Part shown: positions 26,775-37,238 of the stretch, piece after piece | Layout: every line of letters begins with the position of its first letter | Position numbering within the stretch: position 1 is the stretch's first letter | Assembly (NCBI RefSeq): GCF_031432975.1 | Contig: NZ_CP133838.1 | Location: forward strand, 3,286,001-3,350,000 | Length of the DNA: 64,000 nucleotides | Direction of reading: 5' to 3' | Source of the DNA: Buttiauxella selenatireducens | GTDB taxonomy: Bacteria; Pseudomonadota; Gammaproteobacteria; Enterobacterales; Enterobacteriaceae | Position numbers and translations under genes: made by a program | The notes under the pieces: generated by a model | What the model was told of the DNA's origin: nothing | The model's database searches: none | The model's input: only the letters and a program-made list of their open reading frames with translations

Positions 26775-29492
26775 ATGACTCCATCACTAAAAATCATGGG
26801 TGCCCGTACTCAGAACGCCACCAGTTATTTATTTGCTCGCCATCGTCTGGTGGCACTTGATAGCGCGACATTAACACCTGTTGTCGCTGAATGGCGTTAC
26901 GAAGGGGAAACGGCCTCTGTCAGCAGCAACGCCTTCACCGACACTCATCCAGAGAAAAAGCTGTATGCCAGCGCCGCAGGATATATAGGCCGAGTTTCGC
27001 TTAATGTCTCCAATGTTGATGGTAACCTTTTTGCCACTGTCGCGCGTAAAAATGACGGTACCGCGACTTCGTGGGGGCTGGATAGCAGCGGTGGCGAACC
27101 GCCAGTCAGTACTCGCAATCATGGCGTAATAAGTTTTGCTGGTTTTAATCAGGCGCTGTGTGCACTGAATGATGAAGGCCAAGTGTTCGCCTGGGGCTTC
27201 GAGACTCTCGCAGGGAAGAAACTGGCCATTCCCGAAAATATCGCTATTTTACGGGATATTGTGAGCATCCGTGGGGGAAAAAACGCAATGGTCGCATTGC
27301 GTGCGACAGGACAGGTGGTTGCCTGGGGAACTGACTCAGCGGCTGCCAACGTTCCGGCTGAAATCGAGGCTCTGACAGACATTGTCGATATTGTGGCAAA
27401 TGATGCAGCCTTTGTTGCACGCAGAGCCACGGGTCATATCGTCGCATGGGGTTCAACCGAATATGGCGGTAACCTGCCAGCAGAAATAGCCCTTCTCACT
27501 GATATTGTTGATGTGCAATCCACCTTTTCCGCCTTTGCAGCACGCCGTGCAAATGGTCACGTTGTCGCGTGGGGAAATAGCGCACAAGGTGGCCTGCTGC
27601 CTGACGTAGTAGCAGCACTTAGCGATATCACAGATATTACGGGTGCCATTGACACCTTTGTCGCACGCCGTGCATCAGGCCATGTGGTGGCCTGGGGTGT
27701 CAATGTTGAACTGCCTGCAGAAATAGTGCTTCTGAACGATGTGGTTGATGTGCAGATGACAGACCGCGCGGTCATTTTGCTGCGTGCCAATGGCCACGTA
27801 GCCGCCTGGGGCAATACCGCATCAGGGGCTGCTGTTCCCGCAACATTAAGTGATGTCGTCGCATTAACGTGCTCAACTAATTCTGTTGCAGCCTTAAAAA
27901 GTGATGGTCGCGTCGTCGGCTGGGGCCAATACTCCACGGAAGGCATGTTACTGCAGTTGCAGAATATCTCAGCGGTCTATGCCAATCGTGACAGCTTTTT
28001 TGCCATCAATGCAGGGAATGAATTAGTCGTGTGGGGCAATAAAGGGAGCGGCGGAAATATGACTGATGTCCCTGCTGATTTGCAAGGTAACATTAGCTAT
28101 ACCAACCCAACAGATAAGCTGAAGGTGATGGGGGCAAGATCAAACCACATGGTCATGAAGCGTTTAGTGGCTCTGGATCCTGAAACCTTATTGCCTGTCG
28201 AGGCTAACTGGCGCTATGTCGGTGAAGATAGCGTATTTACCGGAAAATATTTCACCGATACCCGATGGGCAAAACGTTTAGAAATCAGTATCAATAATTT
28301 TGCCCCGGTAATTTTAAATGCACTTAACGTTATATGTCAGCAGTGGAGTTACTCAGCAATAAGAAATGATGGCAAAGCGGTAGCATGGGGCGCTGATGAT
28401 TCAGGTGGATATCCCCCCACAGATGATCGTAATCACAATGTGCTGGAAATTGGTTCCAATTCATATGCACCTTGTGCACGCAACGCTGCCGGGCAATTAT
28501 TTGCCTGGTTTGGACAAGCTAAGTTTGTCATCCCTGACAATATTGCGGCATTAACCGATGTGGTTAAAATTCTCGGTTCTGAGTACACATTTTCAGCTTT
28601 ACGCACCAATGGTTCTGTCGTGGCGTGGGGCAGAAGCGATACCCTTGCGCCTCCATATTTTTTGCCTCCTGAAATCGTCGTACTGGCTGATATTATTGAT
28701 ATCTACGCATCGAGTTTTGGATCGTATGCTGCCCTTCGTGCCACAGGGCAAGTTGTCGCATGGGGAGAAAGCGATTATCAAAGCACCTCCGTTCCCGCTG
28801 ATATTGCAGCGCTGACAGATATCGTGTCTGTTAGCGAAGGTGGGAACGATGTTTTCATCGCGTTAAGAAGTAATCACTCTATCGTGCAATGGGGGGATGT
28901 AGAGAATGATAAGGCACTACCTGATGAAATTGCGGCATTAACCGATATCGTCGAAGTCCGTAGCTGGGGCTGGGGAGGTCGCCAGGGTCCACTTAATGTC
29001 GCATTTCGTTCCACGGGTCATATTGTTGCCTGGGGAACCGGAAATAGTAGCGTTTTGCCTGCGAATATTGCCGCGCTCACAGATATTGTTGATGTACAGT
29101 TCAATGGTACTGTGTTAGGTGCACTAAGGTCTGATGGTACTGTTGTGCTTTGGGGGAATACGGCAAACCCGAAAGATTTGGAGGTACCTGAAGGATTGTC
29201 CGATGTGGTTATATTAGCTGGCTCACAGTATGCATTTGCTGCATTGAAACGTGATGGCACCGTGGTCAGGTGGGGAACAGATGTTGTTGGATACGACGAT
29301 ACCAAGTTTCTTGAGCCAAAGCTAAGTAATATCTGTGCAATCTACGGGAATCCATACGATCCGAGTTTTTGCGTACTCAAGAATGACCATTCTGTATTAG
29401 CCTGGGGAGGAAACAGGGGAATGACATTCCAGGTTTGGGATGTCCCCGCCGACCTTCAGGGAAATATCTCCTACGAAGTCTCTAATACATAA
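26775..29492 (+). CDS. Duplicated RCC1-repeat (beta-propeller) protein
   Basis: Accessory gene for a 905-aa protein with no signal peptide or membrane helix that I can see. It is two homologous halves, residues 1-446 and 447-905. Each half opens with a module of about 85 residues (LKIMGAR ... RLVALD ... WRYEGE ... FTDT; second copy LKVMGAR ... RLVALD ... WRYVGE ... FTDT) and continues with nine repeats of about 37-45 residues. Each repeat centres on ALRATGHVVAWG, followed by VPAEIAALTDIVDV; each half ends DVPADLQGNISY. The AWG-type core is that of RCC1 (ATS1) repeats, but the units are shorter than the classical 50-60 residues and number nine rather than seven. AAGG lies about 8 nt before the ATG. 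The function is unknown; bacterial RCC1 proteins include effectors that bind eukaryotic GTPases, which would be speculation here. It is absent between yceF and rluC in E. coli. Confidence 0.85.
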   Translation: MTPSLKIMGARTQNATSYLFARHRLVALDSATLTPVVAEWRYEGETASVSSNAFTDTHPEKKLYASAAGYIGRVSLNVSNVDGNLFATVARKNDGTATSWGLDSSGGEPPVSTRNHGVISFAGFNQALCALNDEGQVFAWGFETLAGKKLAIPENIAILRDIVSIRGGKNAMVALRATGQVVAWGTDSAAANVPAEIEALTDIVDIVANDAAFVARRATGHIVAWGSTEYGGNLPAEIALLTDIVDVQSTFSAFAARRANGHVVAWGNSAQGGLLPDVVAALSDITDITGAIDTFVARRASGHVVAWGVNVELPAEIVLLNDVVDVQMTDRAVILLRANGHVAAWGNTASGAAVPATLSDVVALTCSTNSVAALKSDGRVVGWGQYSTEGMLLQLQNISAVYANRDSFFAINAGNELVVWGNKGSGGNMTDVPADLQGNISYTNPTDKLKVMGARSNHMVMKRLVALDPETLLPVEANWRYVGEDSVFTGKYFTDTRWAKRLEISINNFAPVILNALNVICQQWSYSAIRNDGKAVAWGADDSGGYPPTDDRNHNVLEIGSNSYAPCARNAAGQLFAWFGQAKFVIPDNIAALTDVVKILGSEYTFSALRTNGSVVAWGRSDTLAPPYFLPPEIVVLADIIDIYASSFGSYAALRATGQVVAWGESDYQSTSVPADIAALTDIVSVSEGGNDVFIALRSNHSIVQWGDVENDKALPDEIAALTDIVEVRSWGWGGRQGPLNVAFRSTGHIVAWGTGNSSVLPANIAALTDIVDVQFNGTVLGALRSDGTVVLWGNTANPKDLEVPEGLSDVVILAGSQYAFAALKRDGTVVRWGTDVVGYDDTKFLEPKLSNICAIYGNPYDPSFCVLKNDHSVLAWGGNRGMTFQVWDVPADLQGNISYEVSNT
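26787..29480 (+). repeat. Internal duplication and 18 RCC1-like repeat units
   Basis: Two half-gene copies start near 26787 and 28117. At DNA level they are clearly diverged: the shared DVPADLQGNISY is encoded with different codons each time (about 28065-28100 and 29442-29477). The duplication is therefore old, or the repeats have been kept by protein-level selection rather than recent copying. Confidence 0.75.
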
Positions 29493-29516
29493 ACAACACT
29501 AACTTCTCAGTGATAG

Positions 29517-29541
29517 ATGGGCACCATTAATCGGTGCCCAT
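29517..29541. terminator. Hairpin between the RCC1 gene and rluC
   Basis: ATGGGCACC and GGTGCCCAT form a perfect 9-bp stem with a 7-nt loop between two convergent genes. T-runs are poor on both sides, so termination strength is uncertain. Confidence 0.6.
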
Positions 29542-29546
29542 TCCCA

Positions 29547-30506
29547 TTACACTTTGCTTTTACTGCGCAGTACGCTGAGGCAACGCTTCAACTGCTCATC
29601 CAGCGGCGCTTCGACACGCATAATTTCACCGGTATTTGGATGGGTGAAGCGTAAAGCCGCTGCATGCAAGAACAAGCGATTCAGGCCAGTACCCGCCAGT
29701 TGCTTATCAAACTCACGGTCACCGTAGCGATCATCGAAGGCAATCGGGTGCCCTGCATGTAGCGTATGCACACGAATCTGGTGAGTACGCCCGGTTATCG
29801 GGCTACAGCGCACAAGTGTGGCGAACGTATAACGCTCTTCAACTTTAAAACGCGTTTCAGAAGGTTTACCTTCGCTGTTAACCCGCACGATACGCTCACC
29901 GCTTTGCAGAATATTCTTCAGGAGGGGCGCCTGCACAGCTTTGACGTGCGATTGCCATTGGCCTCGTACCAGCGCCAGATAATCCTTCTGCATTCCTTTT
30001 TCACGCAGTTGCTCATGCAATGAACGCAGTGCCGAACGCTTCTTCGCGACCAGTAAGATACCGGAGGTATCACGGTCAAGGCGATGCACAAGCTCAAGGA
30101 AACGCGCTTCAGGACGAAGGGCTCGTAAGCCTTCAATCACCCCAAAACTTAAACCACTGCCACCGTGTACCGCAGTACCTGAAGGTTTATTCAGCACCAG
30201 GATATGGTCATCTTCATAGAGAATCGCATCGGTCAGCGCAGCCACTTTTTGCAGATGCGGGGAAACCGCCTCTTCTTCGCGTTCAGCAACACGAACCGGC
30301 GGAATACGAATTTCGTCGCCATCCTGAATTTTATATTCAGGCTTAATGCGTTTTTTATTCACGCGCACTTCGCCTTTACGCAAAATGCGATAAATCATAC
30401 TTTTCGGCACGCCCTTCAAGCGGGAGAGCAAAAAGTTATCGATACGCTGCCCAGCTTCATCAGAAGAAATGGCAACGATTTGTACTGAAGGTGTCGGAGT
30501 TTTCAT
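29547..30506 (-). CDS. rluC: 23S rRNA pseudouridine synthase RluC
   Basis: Makes pseudouridine at 23S rRNA positions 955, 2504 and 2580. The 319 aa equal E. coli. An N-terminal S4 RNA-binding domain ([18 protein letters not shown] ... [13 protein letters not shown]) precedes the synthase domain, with the catalytic Asp in [12 protein letters not shown] and the GRTHQIRVH motif. The ATG at 30506 is chosen for match and length; the frame stays open 55 codons upstream into the rne leader, without similarity. It is divergent from rne, as in E. coli. Confidence 0.96.
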   Translation of the reverse strand: MKTPTPSVQIVAISSDEAGQRIDNFLLSRLKGVPKSMIYRILRKGEVRVNKKRIKPEYKIQDGDEIRIPPVRVAEREEEAVSPHLQKVAALTDAILYEDDHILVLNKPSGTAVHGGSGLSFGVIEGLRALRPEARFLELVHRLDRDTSGILLVAKKRSALRSLHEQLREKGMQKDYLALVRGQWQSHVKAVQAPLLKNILQSGERIVRVNSEGKPSETRFKVEERYTFATLVRCSPITGRTHQIRVHTLHAGHPIAFDDRYGDREFDKQLAGTGLNRLFLHAAALRFTHPNTGEIMRVEAPLDEQLKRCLSVLRSKSKV

Positions 30507-30683
30507 GGTCGGCGATTCTAAATAGCGTGCGCGCATAGCGCCACTCATTTTTATGTGCTTAACTGAGAAACTGCCTGGTTTTAAGTCGCCTGACTCCCCT
30601 TTTTCAGTTTTCTGCGACATGCAGCGAAAAAGCGAGTTAAAAAACTGTAAGAAACGAGGCATCAAAGGCAAAAGTCATCTTGC

Positions 30684-30689
30684 TATAAT
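30684..30689 (+). promoter_or_regulatory. Probable -10 element of the main rne promoter
   Basis: A perfect TATAAT. A start about 7 nt downstream would give a leader of roughly 380 nt, close to the 361-nt rne leader known in E. coli. No good -35 is seen. Confidence 0.55.
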
Positions 30690-31077
30690 AAGGTTAGCAA
30701 TGGAATAATGTTGCGGTTTTCCGTGTTGATACTTGTTAGAACAAGGAATTTTGCGGAATTACCAGTTTTGCCTGAACGTCCATCCACGCAGCAATGGCGT
30801 AAGACGTATTGTACCTTCAGGCAGTTAGCGGGCTGCGGGTTGCAGCCTGACCGGTAAATTGGAATCAACTCTTAAGAAATATTCTAAGGTTATTCCCACG
30901 ATAATTGCGCTGTATTTCCGTATGAAATACAGGCTACCGACACTTTGCGCCTCTCAGCAAGCGACAACCGTGAGGTTGGCGACTTAGCGTTTAGTCACGA
31001 GGCCATCGGTTCACTCCCGGTCAGCGTCACCATGCCCGTAGCTTTGTCACCAATGTAAGAATAATGAGTAAGTTACG
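30690..31077 (+). promoter_or_regulatory. Long 5' leader of rne
   Basis: About 390 nt without a supported gene. In E. coli the equivalent leader folds into hairpins that RNase E itself recognises, so the enzyme tunes its own mRNA. Several inverted repeats occur here, for example TGTATTTCC ... GGAAATACA-like arms around 30911-30932. The conserved position and length support the same role; I did not fold it. Confidence 0.6.
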
Positions 31078-34000
31078 ATGAAAAGAATGCTAATAAACGC
31101 GACTCAGCAAGAAGAGTTGCGTGTCGCCCTTGTAGATGGGCAACGCCTGTACGATCTGGATATTGAAAGTCCTGGACACGAACAGAAAAAAGCTAACATC
31201 TATAAAGGCAAAATCACCCGTATTGAACCAAGTCTGGAAGCGGCATTTGTAGATTACGGCGCTGAACGTCATGGTTTCCTTCCTCTTAAAGAAATTGCCC
31301 GCGAATATTTCCCGTCTAATTATTCATCACATGGTCGTCCGAACATTAAAGATGTTTTGCGCGAAGGCCAGGAAGTGATTGTTCAGATTGATAAAGAAGA
31401 ACGTGGTAATAAAGGCGCAGCCTTAACCACCTTTATTAGTCTGGCCGGTAGTTATTTGGTACTGATGCCGAACAACCCGCGTGCAGGTGGTATTTCCCGC
31501 CGTATCGAGGGTGACGACCGTACTGAACTGAAAGAAGCCCTTTCCTCTCTGGAACTGCCAGATGGCATGGGTCTGATTGTACGTACTGCTGGCGTGGGTA
31601 AATCCGCTGAGGCACTGCAATGGGATTTAAGCTTCCGTCTGAAGCATTGGGAAGCGATTCAAAAAGCGGCTGAAAACCGCCCTGCACCATTCCTTATTCA
31701 CCAGGAAAGCAACGTTATTGTGCGTGCTTTCCGTGATTACCTGCGTCAGGACATCGGTGAGATTCTTATCGATAACCCGAAAGTACTCGAACTGGCTCGC
31801 CAGCATATCGGTGCTCTGGGTCGCCCTGATTTCAGCAGCAAAATTAAGCTCTACACCGGTGAAATCCCGCTGTTTAGCCATTACCAAATTGAGTCGCAGA
31901 TTGAATCCGCTTTCCAGCGTGAAGTCCGTCTGCCATCCGGTGGTTCGATTGTTATCGACTCCACCGAAGCACTAACCGCTATCGACATCAACTCCGCGCG
32001 CGCAACTCGCGGTGGCGATATCGAAGAAACGGCATTTAATACCAACCTTGAAGCGGCTGATGAAATCGCACGCCAACTGCGTTTGCGTGACCTCGGTGGT
32101 CTGATTGTTATCGACTTCATCGATATGACCCCAGTGCGCCACCAGCGCGCGGTAGAAAACCGTCTGCGTGAAGCCGTGCGTCAGGACAGGGCTCGCATCC
32201 AGATAAGCCACATTTCGCGCTTTGGTCTGCTGGAAATGTCTCGTCAGCGTCTCTCCCCTTCCCTGGGTGAGTCCAGCCACCACGTTTGTCCGCGTTGTAG
32301 CGGTACAGGTACCGTGCGTGACAACGAATCTCTGTCATTGTCTATTCTGCGTTTGATTGAAGAAGAAGCACTGAAAGAGAACACGCAAGAAGTTCACGCG
32401 ATTGTTCCGGTGCCAATTGCTTCTTACCTGCTGAACGAAAAACGTGATGCAGTCAGTGCGATTGAAACCCGTCAGGGCGGCGTGAAAGCCATCATCGTTC
32501 CTAACGATCAGATGGAAACGCCACACTATTCGGTACTGCGCGTGCGTAAAGGCGAAGAAAGCAAAACGCTGAGCTACATGCTGCCGAAGCGGTATGAAGA
32601 AGAGATGGCTGTGCCATCTGAAGAAGAGTACGCCGAGCGTAAACGTCCAGAGCAACCTGCGCTGGCAACTTTCGTGATGCCTGACGTACCACCGGCACCA
32701 CCAGAGTCAGCACCATCTGCAACGCCAGCTCCAGCGGCTAAACCTGCTGTCGCGAAAGCGGCAACCGCTGCGCAACCTGGTCTGCTGAGCCGTTTCTTTG
32801 GCGCCCTGAAAAACCTGTTTGCTGGTGAAAGCACGCCAGAAAGCAAAGACGTTCAGGAAGCGAAGCCTGCTGAGACTGAAAGCCAACGTCAAAGCCAGGA
32901 TCGTCGCAATAACCGTCGTCAGAATAACCGCCGTGACCGTAACGACCGTTCAGATCGCAACAACCGCGATCGTGATAATCGTGGCGAGCGCGATAACCGC
33001 AGCGAAAATCGTGATAACCGTGAGCCGCGCGAAAACCGCGATCGTGACGAGAACCGCCGTAATCGCCGTCAGGGCCAACAGCAAAATACTGAAGTGCGTG
33101 AAACACGTCAGAACGTTGCTGAGGAAATTGAAAAACCAAAAGCACGTGATGAGCAGCAACCACGCCGCGAACGCAACCGTCGTCGTAGCGATGATAAGCG
33201 CCAGGCACAGCAAGAAGTTAAAGTTCTGCAGCGCGATGAAACCGTAGCAGTAGAAGTTGAAGCTGAGCAGGAAGAACGCGTCCAGGTCATGCCGCGTCGT
33301 AAGCAACGTCAATTGAACCAGAAAATTCGTTTCGAATCTGCGTCAGATTCAAGCGTTGAAACTGTAGTCACTCCAGACGTCGCTGAAGTTAGCGCAGCGC
33401 CTGTTGCACGTACCGATCTGGCAACTATCCCGCTGCCTGCTGTTATCGAGAAGCCGGCTGTTGAGCAAGATGACAACAACGATTCCCGTAACGACTCCAA
33501 CGGTATGCCACGTCGCTCTCGCCGCTCCCCACGTCACTTACGTGTGAGCGGTCAACGTCGCCGTCGTTATCGTGATGAGCGTTACCCAACGCAATCACCA
33601 ATGCCGATGACCGTTGCGTGTGCTTCTCCTGAGCTTGCTTCTGGCAAAGCCTGGATCAGCTATCCTGTTGCCCGCGCACAGGAAGAATCACAGTACAACA
33701 ACGTTGAACAAGCTCCTGCAGCGACTATTGAGCAACCGTCTGCACACGTTAACGTTGAGCAGCCTGTGGTTCATGTTGTCGCCGCGCAAGCTGCGGTTGA
33801 GACTGTAAATGTCGAAACGGCACACGTTGAAACAACGCACCCAGAAGTGATTGCAACCCCAGTAAACGAGCAGCCACATCTGATTGCCGCGATTGACGAC
33901 GTTGTTGCTGAGCAAGTCATCGATGAAGTTGAAGCTGCACAAGATGACGTTGCCGTCGCGACTCATCAACAGCAGGCTGCTGAGCTTGCTCAAGAAGCCT

Positions 34001-34392
34001 CTGTTGTTGTGGATAATGTTGTTGTGGACACTGTGGCTGCCGCTCCGGTTGAAGACGTTAAGCCGGTTGAAGTGGTTGCACAGGAAGCTGTTGTTGAAGA
34101 AACCAAGGTTGAAGAAACCCAGGTTGAAACAGCTGTTGTTGAAGAGCCTGTCATTGCAGTAGTGCCAGAAGTGAAAGCGGCTCAGCCAGAAGTTGCGGCT
34201 GTTACTCACGTCACTAAACATGCAACAGCACCAATGACAAAAGCTCCAGCACCGGAATATACCCCGGAAGCACCACGTCAGAGCGATTGGGTTCGCCCAA
34301 CGTATGAGTTCAGTGGCCGCGGTTCTGCCGGTGGTAACAGTGCAACTCACCAGGCAACAGCGCCTGCTACGCGCCCACAAAGCGCTGAGTAA
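31078..34392 (+). CDS. rne: Ribonuclease E
   Basis: Essential endoribonuclease and scaffold of the RNA degradosome on the inner membrane; it starts mRNA decay and processes rRNA and tRNA. The 1104 aa compare with 1061 in E. coli, the extra length being in the C-terminal half. The catalytic half (about 1-530) is nearly identical to E. coli: S1 domain ([19 protein letters not shown]), DNase-I-like site with AIDINSAR and VIDFIDM, and the Zn-link C404-PR-C407. The membrane-binding amphipathic helix [15 protein letters not shown] is at about 567-581. Arg/Asn/Asp-rich RNA-binding repeats follow (about 605-720), then a Val/Glu-rich low-complexity stretch (about 870-1050), and the PNPase-binding tail [16 protein letters not shown] near the end. 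Confidence 0.98.
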   Translation: MKRMLINATQQEELRVALVDGQRLYDLDIESPGHEQKKANIYKGKITRIEPSLEAAFVDYGAERHGFLPLKEIAREYFPSNYSSHGRPNIKDVLREGQEVIVQIDKEERGNKGAALTTFISLAGSYLVLMPNNPRAGGISRRIEGDDRTELKEALSSLELPDGMGLIVRTAGVGKSAEALQWDLSFRLKHWEAIQKAAENRPAPFLIHQESNVIVRAFRDYLRQDIGEILIDNPKVLELARQHIGALGRPDFSSKIKLYTGEIPLFSHYQIESQIESAFQREVRLPSGGSIVIDSTEALTAIDINSARATRGGDIEETAFNTNLEAADEIARQLRLRDLGGLIVIDFIDMTPVRHQRAVENRLREAVRQDRARIQISHISRFGLLEMSRQRLSPSLGESSHHVCPRCSGTGTVRDNESLSLSILRLIEEEALKENTQEVHAIVPVPIASYLLNEKRDAVSAIETRQGGVKAIIVPNDQMETPHYSVLRVRKGEESKTLSYMLPKRYEEEMAVPSEEEYAERKRPEQPALATFVMPDVPPAPPESAPSATPAPAAKPAVAKAATAAQPGLLSRFFGALKNLFAGESTPESKDVQEAKPAETESQRQSQDRRNNRRQNNRRDRNDRSDRNNRDRDNRGERDNRSENRDNREPRENRDRDENRRNRRQGQQQNTEVRETRQNVAEEIEKPKARDEQQPRRERNRRRSDDKRQAQQEVKVLQRDETVAVEVEAEQEERVQVMPRRKQRQLNQKIRFESASDSSVETVVTPDVAEVSAAPVARTDLATIPLPAVIEKPAVEQDDNNDSRNDSNGMPRRSRRSPRHLRVSGQRRRRYRDERYPTQSPMPMTVACASPELASGKAWISYPVARAQEESQYNNVEQAPAATIEQPSAHVNVEQPVVHVVAAQAAVETVNVETAHVETTHPEVIATPVNEQPHLIAAIDDVVAEQVIDEVEAAQDDVAVATHQQQAAELAQEASVVVDNVVVDTVAAAPVEDVKPVEVVAQEAVVEETKVEETQVETAVVEEPVIAVVPEVKAAQPEVAAVTHVTKHATAPMTKAPAPEYTPEAPRQSDWVRPTYEFSGRGSAGGNSATHQATAPATRPQSAE

Positions 34393-34408
34393 TCGCTAAG
34401 CGTTACGT

Positions 34409-34440
34409 AAAAGCCGATCCGGATACGGGTCGGCTTTTTT
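34409..34440 (+). terminator. Terminator of rne
   Basis: AAAGCCGA and TCGGCTTT arms followed by a T-run. Confidence 0.88.
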
Positions 34441-34472
34441 ATTGCCTGCCATTCAGAACCTGAACTCAGGAT

Positions 34473-34506
34473 AAAAAAAAGCCCACTTCGGGGTGCAGAA
34501 GTGGGC
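34473..34506 (-). terminator. Terminator of flgKL
   Basis: GCCCACTTC and GAAGTGGGC arms; the minus strand continues with eight T residues. Confidence 0.88.
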
Positions 34507-34553
34507 ACATAAAGCGTACCCAGTTTCATGGCACGCCCAAAAAAGGTTAACGA

Positions 34554-35516
34554 TTACTTATTCAGTTGGAACAGGGACATCCCTTGCATATCGCTGAAAG
34601 CTTTGTAAGACGCCTGAAGTGCCGCCTGCTGCATCACATAGGAAGATATTGCTGAGTTCCAGTCTACATCCACCAAATCACTCATTTGCTGCGCCTGGCC
34701 TAATGCACGGTCACCGCCTAACTCATCAAGCTTATCCAGCTCACTTAATTGGGTACCCAGCTCTGCACGCACAGTTAGCACGTTATTGAGTGAGTTTTTC
34801 AGACCACGGTTAGTTTTATCAATGGCGGCGGTTAAATCGGCTTTCTGAGTATCGTCCAGACCTTCAGCCGGTTTTCTCAGGGTTTCAATCGCGGAATCAA
34901 GCATGTTGAACAGATTGGTTTCGGAATCAGTGCCATCAGGTTCAGGTACCGCATTACTGGTCAGTGAATTGAAAACCTGTGTTCCCGTATGGCCAATCGT
35001 CATGATGCGTGATGAATCAACAGATTGGGTTACCGCGCTATCACCACCCTTATAAGTGATGCTATTTGCCCCACCGCTGAACGGAGCAGATTCGGTTTTA
35101 TATCCAGCAAAAATGAAACGTCCGTTGCCGTCAGTACTGTTGGCAAGGTTCAGAATTTGATTGCGGATACCTTCCAGATCGGTAGCCAGTGAAGCACGGT
35201 CATCATCGCTTAACGTGCCGTTTCCGGCGTAAACGATTTTCTCCTGCGCTGACTGAATCGCCGTCGTCACCTGCCCCAACACGTTTTCTTCCAGTGACAC
35301 TTTTTGCGTCGCAAAGGTCCGCGCCAGCGCATACTGGCTGTTTTGTGCCTGAGCCTGAGACAACACCACGGCTTGCGATGCGGCGATCGGATCATCGGAT
35401 GGTTTGATGACACGCTTACCGGTCGACATCTGCTCGCCGTAACGCAGCCACTCACTTTGTGCGTTAGTTACGCCACGCATATTTTGTTGGTACATCATCG
35501 CGGTACTGATACGCAT
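34554..35516 (-). CDS. flgL: Flagellar hook-filament junction protein FlgL (HAP3)
   Basis: Secreted through the flagellar type III system; sits between FlgK and the filament. The 320 aa compare with 317 in E. coli. N-terminal MRISTAMMYQQNMRGV and C-terminal ISSYVMQQAALQASYKAF coiled-coil segments are the flagellin-like terminal helices. The middle part is more variable. It starts 17 bp after flgK, so it shares the sigma-28 promoter. Confidence 0.96.
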   Translation of the reverse strand: MRISTAMMYQQNMRGVTNAQSEWLRYGEQMSTGKRVIKPSDDPIAASQAVVLSQAQAQNSQYALARTFATQKVSLEENVLGQVTTAIQSAQEKIVYAGNGTLSDDDRASLATDLEGIRNQILNLANSTDGNGRFIFAGYKTESAPFSGGANSITYKGGDSAVTQSVDSSRIMTIGHTGTQVFNSLTSNAVPEPDGTDSETNLFNMLDSAIETLRKPAEGLDDTQKADLTAAIDKTNRGLKNSLNNVLTVRAELGTQLSELDKLDELGGDRALGQAQQMSDLVDVDWNSAISSYVMQQAALQASYKAFSDMQGMSLFQLNK

Positions 35517-35533
35517 ACAGCCTGATTCCTCAA

Positions 35534-37198
35534 TTAACGGATGGACAGTAACGCATCAAACAACGTTGATGCCGTCTGAAGTACCTGAGCATTTGCCAGG
35601 TAATACTGTTGAAAACGCTGCAAGTTACCGTACTCTTCGTCGAGGTTGACGCCAGAAATAGACTGCTGCTGGTTACTTAGCTGCGTGACGACATTATTTT
35701 GCGTGGTAGTGGTGACTTTCAGCGTGTTGGTTTTATTCCCCACGTCACTGACCAGGCTTGCATACGCATCGTTAAACGATTTGTTGCCGCTGACGACTTT
35801 GCTATTTTGCAAATCCAGCAACGCCTGAGCATTACGGTTATCGCTTTCACCATTGTCCGCAGCACCCGCTAATGCCAGCTTGCTTTCATCGCTGATAGCC
35901 ACGTTCATATTCACCACGGCGTTAGAAACCGGTTTAATCGTGAAGGAGTCATTTTTCTCAGGTTGAGGGGCCCCTTTCACGGAGACACTCAAACCATCAA
36001 ACTCCAGCCCGGTAACGTTGCCGTTGCCATCATCCGTGGTTTTCGCCGTGATTTTCGCGTTATCCGATAAGCGCGTCACCTGCCAGTTGGTTCCATCAAA
36101 GACGACGTTGTAGTCGCTTGCCTGGACCTTAGTGCTATCGGAAACCGCCGCGGTCAGTTCGGTTTTGGTCGGGTTTTTGGCGTTACTTAACACCGACGGG
36201 CTGCCTATGTTAAAGAACTTGTCACCTTTGTCGCCATTGGCATCAAAACCGAGGCCATGCTGTTTGTTAATCGCATCAGAAAACGTCAGGGCCAATTGCC
36301 CCAGACGATTTCGCGCGCTGTCCAAATCCTGTGAGCGGAAAGTCAACATCCCACCCAGCGTACCGTTGTTCAGTTGGCTTTCTGGAATTTCAGTGGTGCC
36401 AGAAACGGGATCGACATACGCAACAGTGATGCGAGAAGGATCAGCGCTCGACGAAACAGCAGCCAGTTTGTTGGCTTTGTCGCCTTGCACCAGCGTTAAG
36501 CCGTTGGCGATAGAGACGTTATATGTGCCACCGTCCTGAACGCTCACTTCGACGCCAACAATCTGGTTCAGTTGGCTCACCAACTGGTCGCGTTGATCAA
36601 GCAGGTCGTTTGGTGCAGCGCCCGCCCCCACACCGGTCAGGCGTGAAATTTGGTTATTCAGATTTGCGATCTGGCTTGCGTAGTTATTGATTTGCTCCAC
36701 GCTGCTTTGGATTGCGGTATTCACCTGCTTATCCTGATCGCGTAGATACTGATCGGTCACCTTAAACTGGTTTACCAGGCCGTTGGCATTACCCAGTAAT
36801 GCCTGGCGTGCCGCAGGATCTTCCGCGTTACTCACCAGCGTTTGTAGGCCGGTGAAGAAACTTTGCAGCGTGGTGGCGAGGGTATTGGTGCTACCAGAGA
36901 GCATGTTGTCTATCTTAGACATCTGCTGATATTGGGTATTCAGGCCACTGCTTTGCGTTTGCGCCGCACGCAGCTGGTTAGTGATGAACGCATCATATTC
37001 ACGTTGCACACCGCTGACTTGCACGCCGTTCCCAATCCAGCCCCCTGCGCCCATCGTACTTAGCGATTGAGATAACACAGTAGTCTGGCGGGTATAGCCT
37101 GTGACGTTGTAGTTAGAAATGTTGTTACTGACAGTATTCAGTGCCGCCTGGGCAGCTCCCAGGCCACTCATGGCACTGTTAATCAGGCTACTGGACAT
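35534..37198 (-). CDS. flgK: Flagellar hook-associated protein FlgK (HAP1)
   Basis: First junction protein placed on the hook after the hook cap leaves. The 554 aa compare with 547 in E. coli. The N-terminus SSLINSAMSGLGAAQAALNT carries the rod-type helix and NISNYNVTGYTRQ motif. The C-terminus ends QYYLANAQVLQTASTLFDALLSIR-like. The central domain is expanded slightly (around KITAKTTDDGNGNVTGLEFD). It is preceded by its own sigma-28 promoter and is separated from flgJ by an ERIC element. Confidence 0.97.
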   Translation of the reverse strand: MSSSLINSAMSGLGAAQAALNTVSNNISNYNVTGYTRQTTVLSQSLSTMGAGGWIGNGVQVSGVQREYDAFITNQLRAAQTQSSGLNTQYQQMSKIDNMLSGSTNTLATTLQSFFTGLQTLVSNAEDPAARQALLGNANGLVNQFKVTDQYLRDQDKQVNTAIQSSVEQINNYASQIANLNNQISRLTGVGAGAAPNDLLDQRDQLVSQLNQIVGVEVSVQDGGTYNVSIANGLTLVQGDKANKLAAVSSSADPSRITVAYVDPVSGTTEIPESQLNNGTLGGMLTFRSQDLDSARNRLGQLALTFSDAINKQHGLGFDANGDKGDKFFNIGSPSVLSNAKNPTKTELTAAVSDSTKVQASDYNVVFDGTNWQVTRLSDNAKITAKTTDDGNGNVTGLEFDGLSVSVKGAPQPEKNDSFTIKPVSNAVVNMNVAISDESKLALAGAADNGESDNRNAQALLDLQNSKVVSGNKSFNDAYASLVSDVGNKTNTLKVTTTTQNNVVTQLSNQQQSISGVNLDEEYGNLQRFQQYYLANAQVLQTASTLFDALLSIR

Positions 37199-37238
37199 GA
37201 ATTTTCCTTAGCGCGTTGGTCACGGGTCCTGTCGATTA

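Noticed and set aside
27000-29480. Regularly spaced similar DNA units suggesting a CRISPR array
   Set aside because: The units are in-frame coding repeats with synonymous divergence, not identical short repeats with unique spacers.
30507-30671. N-terminal extension of RluC into the rne leader
   Set aside because: No similarity to RluC, no ribosome site, and the region is the divergent promoter.
31012-31077. Possible small gene or tRNA-like element before rne
   Set aside because: No tRNA fold or start signal seen; better explained as the structured rne leader.
33688-34380. Long open frame antisense to rne (230 codons, minus strand)
   Set aside because: It lies over the Val/Glu-rich repeat region of rne, whose biased codons keep the opposite frame open; its product is Asn/Arg/Cys-rich nonsense with no ribosome site.
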